DNA of 64,000 bases from Hydrangea macrophylla (Eukaryota > Streptophyta > Magnoliopsida > Cornales > Hydrangeaceae): assembly GCA_033977485.1 (NCBI GenBank), contig CM066998.1, positions 29,575,501 to 29,639,500 of the forward strand, given 5' to 3'. The notes under the pieces are model-generated. The model was not told the DNA's origin and made no database searches. It saw only the letters and a program-made list of their open reading frames with translations. Shown here one piece after another: positions 1 to 10,327 of the stretch. The position numbers and the translations under genes are program-made. The first letter of the stretch is position 1. Every line of letters starts with the position of its first letter.

Positions 1-1
1 T

Positions 2-2716
2 CAAAACAAGTTAATTGGAAACAACTACACTGAATGGAAACGTAACCTTGACATCGTGTTAACTGCGGAGGATCACATATATGTCCTCACCACCCCATGC
101 CCCGAAGAACCCGCTGCAAATGCTTCGGCTGCTGCTAGACGCGAGTTCGATAAATGGAAAAAGTCGAATGGGATGGCTCGTTGTTACATATTGGCTTCTA
201 TGGCTAATGTGTTACAACACTAATACCAGTCGAACAATTCCGCCAGTGACATTATCGAATCCCTGAAAAAGATGTTTGGGGAGCATGGCAGGCCTGCCAG
301 ACAGGTAGCTATGCAGAAGATAATGAGTGCTAAGATGTCGGAAGGGACTCCAGTCAAAGAACATGTTTTGAAAATGATTGGTTATTTAAATGAGCTGGAG
401 ACCCTAGGTGCCAACATCGATGCACAGACCCAAGTTGATATGATCCTCAATACGCTGTCGCCATCATTCGCTCAATTTAAACTGAATTATAATATGAATA
501 AAATGGATTTTTCAATGAGCGAATTGATGAGCTCTTTATTGGCAGCGGAAGGGGTGATCAAACCTGGGGGCAGCGTTTTAAACGTTGAGAAAAGCGCTTC
601 CTCTTCCCGATCTGTGCCGAAAGGAAAGAAAGGGAAGAAGAAGGCTAGCACTGGAGGTTCAAGTGTTGGACCGGTCCCTAAGATTGCAAAATCTAAGGGA
701 AAAGGTAAGGGCAAAGGGAAGGTGGGTGGCCAAAGCAAAGGAAAGTGTTTCCAATGCGGTGAGAAGGGCCACTGGAAGAGGAACTGTCCAGAATTCTTAG
801 CTACAAGAGTTCAAGGTATGATTGAATCACATGTGATTGAAGTAAGTTTTATAACGGATACTTCAAACACTTGGTGCATTGATTCTGGTGCGACTAACCA
901 TATCTGTAATTCATTGCAGGGGTTCAGATCAACCAGGAAGTGCAGTGATGGGGAAATCGTACTTACTCTAGGTTCTAGCGCAACCGTTTCTGCGGTTGCT
1001 ATAGGAGTCGTAGTTTTAGAATTTCTAGACAATAAAGTTTTGATTTTATCAGATGTACTTTACGTCCCTTCAATGAGACGTAATTTAATTTCAGTTTCTA
1101 ATTTATCGAATAATGGTTATTCTTTTAATTTTGGAACTGAAGTTGTGATTAAAAGAAATAGTTCTTTTATATGTTCTGGTGTTAAATCAAATGGTTTGTA
1201 TGTGATTACTCCCAATATTTCTAAAGATTCTTGTATGGAACTTAATAACTCAGTGGTAACTGTACCATCTAAAAGAAAGAGATCTTCCACTAATCCAACA
1301 AGGCTTTGGCATATGAGGCTTGGTCATATCAATCTAAATAGGATTGGCAGACTAGTCAAAGAAGGGGTCTTAGGCGATTTGGTTCTCGAACCAATAGAAG
1401 TCTGCGAGTCTTGTTTAGAGGGTAAGATGACCAAAAGGCCCTTTCCTGCAAAGGACAATAGAACCAATGCATTGTTGGAATTAGTTCATACTGATGTGTG
1501 TGGACCAATAAATATTAGAGCAAGGGGTGGTTATGAGTATTTCATAACATTTACTGATGACCACTCTAGGTATGGATATGTGTACCTAATGCAGCACAAG
1601 TCTGAAGCCTTTGAAAAGTTCAAAGAGTTTAGGGCTGAAGTAGAGAAGCAATTGGGCACACATATCAAGGCCATTCGATCTGATCGAGGTGGCGAGTATC
1701 TTTCTAATGAATTTATTGATCACCTCGTACAGAATGGGATTCTGGCACAGTTGACTGCACCTGGTACGCCTCAGCAAAACGGTGTAGCGGAGAGAAGGAA
1801 TCGGACTCTTTTAGACATGACTAGGTCAATGATGAGTTCTGAGTTACCTTTATTTCTTTGGGGTTATGCTTTGGAAACCGCTGCTTACATACTAAATCTA
1901 GTACCAAGCAAATCTGTTCCCAGGACACCACGAGAGATGTGGATTGGGCGCAAGCCTTCTTTGCAACATCTCCGGATATGGGGATGTCCGGCACATGTGC
2001 TAAAAGGAAAGATGAGCAAGTTGGATTCTAGATCGGAAGTATGTTACTTCGTGGGGTATCCAAAGGGTACTTATGGATGGTATTTTTATGATCCAAGAGA
2101 ACAGAAGGTGTTCGTCAGTACGAATGCTATTTTCTTGGAGGATGATTATATCATGAACCATAAACCTAAGGGAAGGATAGATCTTAAAGAGATAGAAGGA
2201 GAGCCCTCAGTCCAACCCGTAGTTAATAACGATGTAAATCAGGAAAACACCACTTCTTCACCTATTTCCGCACCAGTACCTCGTCGTAGTGGAAGGATTA
2301 TCAGCCAGCCTGATAGATACATGTTCTTAGGAGAAGTTTTTGAAGCTGTCTCCATAGAATCTGAATCTGATCCTACCACATACGAAGAGGCAATGGCTGA
2401 TGTTGATTCAGCTCATTGGGTTAAAGCTATGAAGGCTGAATTGGAATCTATGGATTCTAATCAGGTCTGGGATCTTGTAGAACTTCCAGCCAATATTAAA
2501 CCCATTGGCTGTAAATGGGTCTACAAGAGGAAAAGAGGATCTGATGGAAAGGTTGAGACCTTTAAGGCAAGGCTTGTTGCGAAAGGTTATACTCAGAGGG
2601 AGGGCATTGACTATGAGGAAACCTTCTCGCCGGTGGCCATGCTCAAGTCCATCAGAATACTCTTATCCGTTGCTGCATGCCTAGATTTTGAGATCTGGCA
2701 GATGGACGTCAAATAA
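2..2716 (+). pseudogene. copia gag-pol (gag, protease, integrase, start of RT), truncated
   Basis: The frame is open from base 2, is interrupted by TAA at 221-223 and continues in the same frame to 2716, so translation downstream begins at Met 272 only by default. In order: UBN2-type gag; a CCHC zinc knuckle ([14 protein letters not shown], about 749-790); aspartic protease with DSGATNHIC (about 880-908); a GAG-pre-integrase HHCC region ([15 protein letters not shown], about 1305); and an integrase core whose catalytic residues are all visible ([29 protein letters not shown]). RT begins with [12 protein letters not shown] and breaks off after QMDVK. The YVDD catalytic block and the rest of RT are missing; the TAA at the junction is created by the deletion. 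Confidence 0.92.
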
Positions 2717-3164
2717 AGATTCGAGGAAGTCGACGTCCGGTCATCTCTTTACCTTGGGAGGTGGTGCTGTCAGTTGGAGGAGCATTAAGCAGAAATGCAT
2801 TGCAGACTCAACTACAGAAGCTGAGTATGTGGCTGCTTGTGAAGCCGCAAAGGAAGCTGTTTGGCTCAAGAAGTTCCTTATGGAACTCGAGGTGGTACCA
2901 GCGTCGCTGTCGCCTATTACGCTTTATTGTGATAATAGTGGGGCAGTGGCTCAGTCCAAGGAGCCAAGGAACCACGGAAAGGGAAAGCACGTAGAGCGGA
3001 AATATCACCTAATCCGAGATATAGTTCAACGTGGAGATGTGACTGTCACCAAGATTGCCACCGCTGACAATCTTGCTGATCTGTTTACAAAGGCCTTACC
3101 ACAGAAGGTCTTTGATCGTCATCTAGATAGTCTAGGTCTTAGATGTAGTTCTGAATGGTTATGA
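2688..3164 (+). pseudogene. copia RNase H fragment fused after RT deletion
   Basis: This frame differs from that of gag-pol, so the deletion near 2712-2720 also shifted the frame. The product reads DSRKSTSGHLFTLGGGAVSW, then ADSTTEAEYVAACEA and LYCDNSGAVAQS, ending with ADNLADLFTKALP. These are the standard copia RNase H blocks, including the acidic residues of TEAEY and CDN. The C-terminus is complete and the stop lies 15 bp before the 3' LTR. The first eleven codons come from the opposite side of the junction and are not native. Confidence 0.9.
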
Positions 3165-4186
3165 GTGCAAGTGGGAGTTTGTTGGGTTTGTGCCCTCAAA
3201 CCATTACTTTATGTATTAGACATTGACTTTTTAATATATGGATATCAGCTTTACATTTCATTATGTATGTTTCTTTCATGAGATGATTGTTTAATCCATA
3301 AGTATCATAGTAAGTATTTTGTGTGTGTATGAGATACATACAATGAGATACGAATTACTATTCTTTGATACTTAAAGCTTGTCACAGTGGATGATGAGAC
3401 TGGATATCTCATCAGGTATACATTGTAGCATCATTAACTACCATTGGATGGAGTGATAAATCTCAATCACTAGAGTGTGACTCTTGGTTAATATGCTAGT
3501 GCTTATAGTGCATTGACGGACCTGAGTTTCCTATTGACGCTCAATGCTGTCAACAGTCAATAGGAACTCATAACTTGTATAAGGTATGTGTTCTCAATCT
3601 TGAGACGATTATGAACACAGACTGTGGATATGGCTGCTTTGACTTACCAATCAGTGAGGTCTATAAAAGATCAACACCTGGGTATCTTGGGTATGTCATA
3701 TTCATAGGGTTGTGAACATATATTGTCAAGATAGAATCTACCCTCTGTTTCAGAGTAAGCATTCCCTTGAGAATGTCACCATGTCGATTACTGAGTACTG
3801 CAGTCTTGTTGATAAGAGTTATCAACATGTTTGGTAATCATGAGTAGTGAATGGGACTCAAGGAATACAAGAAGTAATCATGATTCAGGTTGACAGTAAC
3901 AGTTATCCGACTACCTGAATATGATTACGAATGCTGACGGTAGAGGGACATTAGTACAACATACAAGTCTAGTTATCGCTTCGGATATGTTCTTTTGCGT
4001 TGGAGTTCAGTTATCGTTTTATAGTGGAGTAAACGTTAACTGACCAGTTGGTTAGTTTGCTGATCAAAGAGTTTGGTCATGGTAATTAATAAACTGGTCT
4101 GAGCCAACAATAAAGAGCCTAGGAGGTCCCACTCTTAGCTCCGCCAGGATGCTTGGAAAGATGCTTGAGGATGATGTCCAGACAGG

Positions 4187-4296
4187 TTCGATCGATCGAA
4201 GATATCTCGATCGATTGAAGTCTGCAGGTTCGATCGATCGAAGATGGTTCGATCGATCGAATGTTTGATCGATCGAATGCACTTCGATCGCTCGAA
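4187..4296 (+). promoter_or_regulatory. Array of six TTCGATCGATCGAA palindromes in copia U3
   Basis: Six 14-bp palindromes or one- to two-mismatch versions start at 4187, 4206, 4229, 4248, 4264 and 4283. They form three pairs, each exactly 19 bp start to start. Three are perfect. The array ends 22 bp before the TATA box. Position and symmetry suggest binding sites for a dimeric regulator or an LTR enhancer; the factor is unknown. Confidence 0.7.
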
Positions 4297-4317
4297 GTCT
4301 AGGTCGGTTCTGGGAAT

Positions 4318-4327
4318 CTATAAATAG
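4318..4327 (+). promoter_or_regulatory. LTR TATA box
   Basis: CTATAAATAG lies just 3' of the palindrome array in the copia LTR. Transcription would start near 4350, which marks the U3/R border. This is a standard plant TATA form. Confidence 0.75.
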
Positions 4328-4700
4328 GGCAGCTGCGTTCTGGAAAAAGTTGTTCGTCGTTTTGAACGTCAGAAGCTGCAGAAACTGTTTTGGAGTCCCA
4401 AAACCTTCTCTATCCTCTCCATTAGGGTTCCCACCAACCCTAGTCTTTCTGGCAGGCATCCGCAGGAGTCATAAGGGTGAAGATCATCTAGTGGAGGCTG
4501 CTGGAAGTTGAAGATCAGAATTGGGTTCAAGACATTAAGGTATAACTCGTGTCCCCTCTTGTGCGCATCTGTAGAATTGACGAGTAGTAGATCCGGGCAT
4601 GCCAATAAAGTTTCATAACTTGATTTTTCCGCTGCGCGTTTAAACTTTCCATTTAAACCTGTTTTTCCAACATATATATATATATATGGAAATTATCTGA

Positions 4701-4852
4701 AGAGGGCGCCCTCTCTTTGTTAAAGAGAGGACCTCTGTTTTGACCATCGGATCGTGTTTTTATTAAGGGCAGTGTTGTCATTCCACAGTTTTTAAACATG
4801 ATCCGACGGTCAAAACAAAGGCCCTCTCTTTAATCAAAAGAGGGCGCCCTCT
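4701..4852. mobile_element. Hairpin MITE in TA microsatellite (152 bp)
   Basis: The two arms begin and end with AGAGGGCGCCCTCT and are complementary over about 60 bp, including the block GACCATCGGATC / GATCCGACGGTC. A short loop of about 30 bp separates them. It sits between (TA)n tracts at 4672-4687 and 4853-4874, so target duplication cannot be told from the microsatellite. There is no coding potential. Confidence 0.7.
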
Positions 4853-4874
4853 TTATATATATATATATATATAT

Positions 4875-4996
4875 ACGGTGAGGCTCTTAAGTGAACAGAG
4901 TTGAGTGAATATACCCACCCGCAGGTTCTTTTAGGCTAAAAAAATATGTTCACTTGGTATGTTCACTCAACCGCTTTCACTTAAGAGCATGGTCGT
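4875..4996. mobile_element. Second hairpin MITE in the same TA microsatellite (122 bp)
   Basis: Terminal inverted repeats of about 21 bp share CTCTTAAGTGAA next to variable ends (acggtgag / acgaccat). The element is flanked by TA repeats on both sides. Its ends are unlike those of the neighbour at 4701, so it is a different family that chose the same microsatellite. Confidence 0.65.
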
Positions 4997-6229
4997 ATAT
5001 ATATATATATATGTATATATGTGTATGCAAGTGAATCAAATTCTTACATGTTTAATTTAATTGTTGGTGTTAAAATTTTGCGTTAGATGCACATTGTTAC
5101 TATCGAATTAATATAGATACTCATTTCCTTCGTGGGATTTTATAATCATGATCTTAGTTCATTTGTAAATTTTATGTAGATAGTTAGTTTGATAAATACA
5201 TATGTGGAATACTCATGATAATTCCAAAACTTCAAAAAAAATTATAAAATCATGGTTTAGAGTTTAACATTCTGTCTGCGAGATCCATGTAAAATGTGAT
5301 TCTGCACAACTTTCACTCTTTGTATTTTTCCTGATTTTGCACCGTTTGAGTAGAAAACCAAAATCAGTAGCAGTTTATGTAACTTAAACGTACATAAGTG
5401 TTAGATTACGATTATGTGTGTGTTTTTATTTGTTAATATGATTTAACAAAAATTTACTTGGAGGTATATGAATTCTCGGATAATGTTGGGCTTTGTGAAT
5501 TGTGGCTGGGTCATCATCTGTGTGAAGTTTCTAACCGAATTTAATATTAAAAAATATATATTTCCTTTGAATTCTCCACTACTCATTGTTTTAGGCGGCG
5601 ACTTCGTGGATAACCCATCCTTGTGTGATTAGACGGCGACTACATGGATGATCCATCTCTTCATTATTTTAACCCTTATGCCCGACTTCTTGGTCTATTT
5701 CAAGTGTATCTAGACATTTTTTTATTGACATCAAGAACATAAGGACTAGCCTTTCAGTTGTTCTCAGTATATCCCATACGTTAGGAGACATATGGGATAT
5801 ATGTGTAGGCTGAACCATGGTGGGTGGCCGAGGTGGTGAACATAAGGTGTAATTCGATAAAATACTTTGTGATGTTTTATTCTTCTGTTTAGAAGTTTGA
5901 ATTGTATTTAATTACCTCTTGTTGTGGTAAAATCGTAGAAATTTGTGGATGCTTAGTAATCGACTTTTCTACTAATTTTGCGTGTTATAATTGTTGGTTT
6001 AACCGTGATTTTTTCTCTGTGTAAAATATTATTTCTAGGAACTTGTGGTTTGGAAATAAGTGGGACCAGATTAGCAAATTTAATAATATGGACACTTAAC
6101 TTCATAACAAATGGTCGTTTCGTGTACAGCTTTTAAGAAAGCCACATCCTAACAAAAGCCTATGCACCTAGCAAACCATCAAAAAAAGAAGCTAAGGAGT
6201 AGGGGTCACAACGTAGCAAGATCCAATAG
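4997..6229. other. Intergenic, no gene recognised
   Basis: This is AT-rich DNA without a coding signal. A TA repeat occupies 4997-5030, and an imperfect palindrome around 5768-5803 (tatatcccata ... tatgggatata) may form a short stem. Confidence 0.6.
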
Positions 6230-7339
6230 TCAAAGCAGCGGTCCAAAAGTTCTTATCCCCGGCTTCAAGCCATTGCATTCTAGAGTTTTGTCTAATTATC
6301 TCTTCTTCGACATGAATAGCTTTTAAGAAACTACACATAAGCTCTTTTTCAAGAACTCTTAGAGAAGTATCATCGGGATTCTCATCAAGTTTCCTTTGGC
6401 AAGAACAAAGGGCTTCCTGAGCTTTATTAGCTAAAAGTCTCTCTGTACCTAAGGACTTCTTGTTTAAGAGTTTTTAGAGCACCTTTAAGTTTCCTTTAGC
6501 CATGGAATAATTGGAATTGGAAGGTACCATCAATATGCTTAGCCCAAGAGGTGCAAACAGTAGCATTAAAGTTTTCCATCTCTATCCAATAATTATAAAA
6601 CTTAAAAGGTTTACCTTTCTGGGTAGCAGAGGGAGATAAATTGACAATAATAGGAGAATGATCAAAGATGCCGGGGGGAGAAAATTTGATAAGCTTAAGG
6701 AAACAAGTCCAACCATCTGGGATTGATAAAAACTCTGTCTAACTTTATTTAGGTAAAATGAACAGTCATATTGCCGATTGCACCATGAGAAAAAAAATAC
6801 CTATAAATCTCAAATCTACAAGGAAGGGCATTTACAAGATCATTAAATTCCACAACTCCTTGGTCTCTCCCTGGATTACCCTCAAAGATCTCATTAGAGT
6901 TTAAGACAGCGTTAAAGTCCTCAAAGCTAATCCAAGGGATATCACCAATAGTAGATGCAATATTACATAAGGTTGACCAAAGGGGTCTTCTACCTTGGAT
7001 GGTGTTAGATCCATATATAAAAGAGGCTTCAAAATTCAACAAATGGTCAAGTGATTCAATTTTAACATGGATGACTTGCCGAATACATTGTAAGACAGTT
7101 ATTATGACTTCATTAGGGTTCCATCCAACCCAGATTCTATCAACAGAATTCGGTTGGCTGTTAGTAATAAAGTTCCAATTCAGAAGCATGTACCTTTGAA
7201 TTTTGGCTTGCTTAGGCATCCTAACTTTTGTTTCAACAATTCCCATGATATCAATTTTGTGAGTAAAAACAAATTTAGAAATTTCTCGTTGACGAGTGGC
7301 GTGGTTAAGCCCTCTAATATTCCAGCAACTAGTAATCAT
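6230..7339 (-). pseudogene. LINE ORF2 endonuclease, RT missing
   Basis: The open part is 7339-6749 and starts MITSCWNIRGLN, the typical N-terminus of plant L1 ORF2. It carries the endonuclease motifs IVETKVR and WISFEDFNAVL (the usual form is GDFN; Gly is replaced by Glu). Beyond 6749 the frame is shifted and stopped, but linker sequence can still be followed in pieces, including EEEIIRQNSRMQWLEAGDKN around 6235-6300. The RT domain with its FADD box is absent from the window. Confidence 0.8.
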
Positions 7340-7460
7340 TAATGATGTTTGGAAGAGTGTCTTTTCTTACCTGAAGAACCCCTGCTTTGTTCTTCTACTT
7401 TTTTGGAATGGCTAGGTGAGCTCGACTAGTAGATTCCCGATAGTGCTATTGTGGATTCAC

Positions 7461-9889
7461 TTAAAAAGCTTGTTCTTCATCATCACTTGAGTCTTCATTG
7501 GAGCTCATTGTTATATGATTCTGGAAAAAAGAATTGGAGTACCCAATATTAGGTTCTTGCAGAATGTTTACCCCATTGGCCTTATCAGTGAAGTTAGAAG
7601 CAATCTCACTTATCAGAACTTCACATAGCTGATTGGTCTGGACTAGATCTATTACAACTTCATTCATCACTGAGGAAGGTATCTTGAGTTCTGTTGCATC
7701 TTTCTCATTGAGCTTCAAATTTGACTGATGGTGCTCATCCCCTAATTTGCCTGCATGAAACCCAATGTTTTCTTATTTATCTTTCACGAGTGAACACTCA
7801 GCATTTACAATGTCTTCCTCCAATGCTGAAAAGGTATTAGCCTTAGGCATAAGGATATTACTATTAGGATTAGTGACTTGGGCAGAACAGATTTTATGGT
7901 CCTCTTTATTAACTGGATCTTTTTTTCCCTGTTGAGCATTGAGGTTCCCTTTAATGATATTAGCTAGATGTGATGAGGTTGAGGAAGCCAAGTGACCTTG
8001 ATCAACATTTCACTCCGCAATAATAACCCTACCTTTGGTTTTATTCAACCATACACCTTCAAGCTCAAATACATAGGTTGGTTTAGCTTTTTCTTGGGGC
8101 ATTGGTGGTTTGTGAAATTTCTATACCTTAGGAATTCTAGAACAATCATGGCCAAACTTTTTACATTTGGCACACCTTATAGGATTCCATTGATATTCTA
8201 CAGAGAGTATAATATTGGCTAGTTCACCACTCGTTGGGTCTTCAAATTTAATGTCAAATAACTTGAGCAGGTCACGTTTGGGTGAGAGCTCAATGCATAT
8301 CTTGGCATAAGAAATTCTCCTACAGGTGGCTATCATTCTGTCAACATGGAGGGGTTTGCATATAACACTGGCAATATGGATCAACCCATCAACATTCTAG
8401 TACTCAAGGGGGATATTAAAAATGTGAACCCAAATGGGAATTGTGGATGGAGCCTCCTTGTCTAACAGAAGCCCAGGTTGCCAACTTCTCAACATAATGG
8501 GTTGCCCATCAACATGCCATGGGCCCCCTTCTAGAACAGCTTCACTTTCATTAAGAGTGTTAAATTTGAAAAAGAAATGTCCTCCATCAGTGGCTAATAA
8601 ATCATACAACCCACTTTTGGACCACATCCAAGAGGTAGCATTTTTTACGAATGAGTAGGGATGCCTTTTCCAATGAAGTAGCCAACTAAGGTGTTCTCCC
8701 ATTCTTTACTCCCCATAATTGCGATATCCTTAGGGAGGGTGAATTCAAGTCTGCTAGCACCAACAGTTGGTTTAATGTAGTTAAGTTTAAAGCCTTTAGA
8801 AGTAGTACCTTTGACCAACGAAGCCCAACTAGAGACATGTGGATAAGAAAAGGTAGTCTCATGGTATGCTTGTTGTAATAGGTTGGCAGATTGTGTAGCA
8901 TCAATGCCAACATGACAGCTTGCATTTGGAAGGGGCCATGCATTTCCTTAGGATTTCCGCTGGTCAAATATGTGTTATCATAAGTAGATTTTGTCACATG
9001 ACCATTAATAGGATTTGGTATAGAATCATAAGTAGCTATAGTAGCACCTGCATTAAAAAAATACAACTACACTCCCTGGTGTAGAGGTGGTTGCCTCCCA
9101 TGTGCATGTCATGATCAACTTTATATGGGTTAGGTGGACAAGTGCTGGGATGATTAGAATACTCATGGCTCTTGCTTGGTGGACCCACTAACATGGGCTG
9201 AAGAAATCCTTGGTTTATTAGGAGACAAGGCACCGGGTAATGAGGAAAAAAGACTGCCACCTATGTACGTTAGCTGCCTACTCTCAGAATCTTGGGAATT
9301 CAAATTATGACCGTTGGACCAAGGTGCATGAGATGACACTATAAAGGAAGTTGCATGTGGTTCACTGGCTGAAAACACCTTGGGCAATGAGCTTACCCCC
9401 CGCCCTTTTAGGATCAAACTTTGCAATCTTTTTGGGTTCATCACTGTCTTTAACATCAGATTTGGAGTAAATCTTGCAAGCACCTGAGTGTTGGCATTTC
9501 GGTAAATCTAAATTAGAGTGAGAGCCACCCTTTATTTCTTGCCAAACATAGGTACTTGACTTAGATTTTCCCTCTCTGAGTTGCCCGGCAACTCCAAAAG
9601 CATCAAAATTGTCGAAGTGGTTCCCTTGCCAACTTTTCCTATTATACTTACCATCATGCTTGTGAGTAGACAATGGAGACTGTTTTAGGAATTTTAAGCC
9701 ATGTAGCTCAGTTTGAAGTTTTCGAACAAGCTTATGAGCTGAGATAAGATCATTATCATTTGGGGGACGGTCTCAACCCAAAACACCATCATCTTCTTCA
9801 ACAAGAACACTTTATGTTGTATCCACACTTTATACCAGCTCACCTTCTTCAACATTAGATGATGATATCGGAGCAGTTTTGGGGGCCAT
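7461..9889 (-). pseudogene. LINE ORF1 (DUF4283, zinc knuckle), broken
   Basis: The likely start is the ATG at 9889 (MAPKTAPISSSNVEEGELV, then a stop). Later pieces, in different frames, include 8702-8397 with a DUF4283-type RNA-binding domain (KNATSWMWSKSGLYD, FFFKFNTLNESEAVLEGGPW) and 8384-8121 with a CCHC_4 zinc knuckle (CAKCKKFGHDC, where the final His-Cys spacing is kept). The C-terminal part is acidic and ends SSDDEEQAF at 7461. In L1 elements this protein binds the element RNA and forms the RNP. Stops and frameshifts make it inactive. Confidence 0.75.
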
Positions 9890-10327
9890 TGAAATAGGTA
9901 GTAATGGGGGTTCGCTCGCCGGAGAAGATGGGAGTTTTTAGAAAGAGAGGAAGACGAAGAAGAAGATTGGGAAAGTGAAGAGATTTGAAAGATCCCATCA
10001 TTTTACACATTTAGCATTAAATGGGGAGTGACTGGTGGGATTCTCAAGGTACCTTGTATGATAGACACGTGGTATTTTTAAAATTCAAATGTCATATCAA
10101 TCATGGCAGGACGTTTGACATGACCTTTTGGGGGGTAATTGTTTGCACCAAAAAACAGTCAAAGGTTGTTGAGTCTGAGTGAGTTAGAATAGGCCTGGAT
10201 CTAACTGGCCCTGGATCTAATTGGCCCAAGACTGCTTATCGAGCTCAGGAGGAAGGCATCGTGTAGTCTAGTAGAACGAGGCATAGACTCAAGGCATATG
10301 GAGCCCTATAGGTGATGGGAACGGAGC

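Larger units (their letters stand above)
1..4672 (+). mobile_element. Ty1/copia LTR retrotransposon, 5' end outside window
   Basis: The coding part runs gag, protease, integrase, start of RT, then RNase H, and is followed by an LTR at 3180-4672. The order with integrase before RT is diagnostic of Ty1/copia. The 5' LTR and primer binding site would lie before base 1. The long LTR and gag type suggest the Angela/Tork side of copia; that assignment is tentative. The element is non-functional: it has an in-frame stop in gag and a deletion that removed nearly all of RT. Confidence 0.93.
3180..4672 (+). repeat. 3' LTR of the copia element
   Basis: The LTR begins TGTTGGGTTTG just after a purine-rich stretch (gcaagtgggagtt, 3167-3179) and ends TTTTTCCAACA, giving 6-bp inverted ends TGTTGG/CCAACA and a length of 1493 bp. 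It holds a palindrome array (4187-4296) and a TATA box (4318-4327), so U3 is about 1.15 kb. The flanking sequence is a TA microsatellite, which prevents a clear TSD call from this end alone. Confidence 0.85.
6230..10005 (-). mobile_element. L1-type LINE, 5' part with RT lost
   Basis: Read on the minus strand it holds a pyrimidine-rich leader, ORF1 with DUF4283 and a zinc knuckle, then ORF2 with an APE-type endonuclease and the start of the linker. Homology ends near 6230, after a QWLEAGDKN-like motif that in plant L1 elements comes shortly before RT. No RT, poly-A tail or TSD is visible, so a deletion or later insertion removed the 3' half. ORF borders are approximate because of many frameshifts. 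Confidence 0.8.

Noticed and set aside
3500..3560. Inverted repeat tttcctattgacgctcaatgctgtcaacagtcaataggaa as a terminator
   Set aside because: A short hairpin inside the LTR; bacterial-type terminators do not apply, and no poly-T follows.
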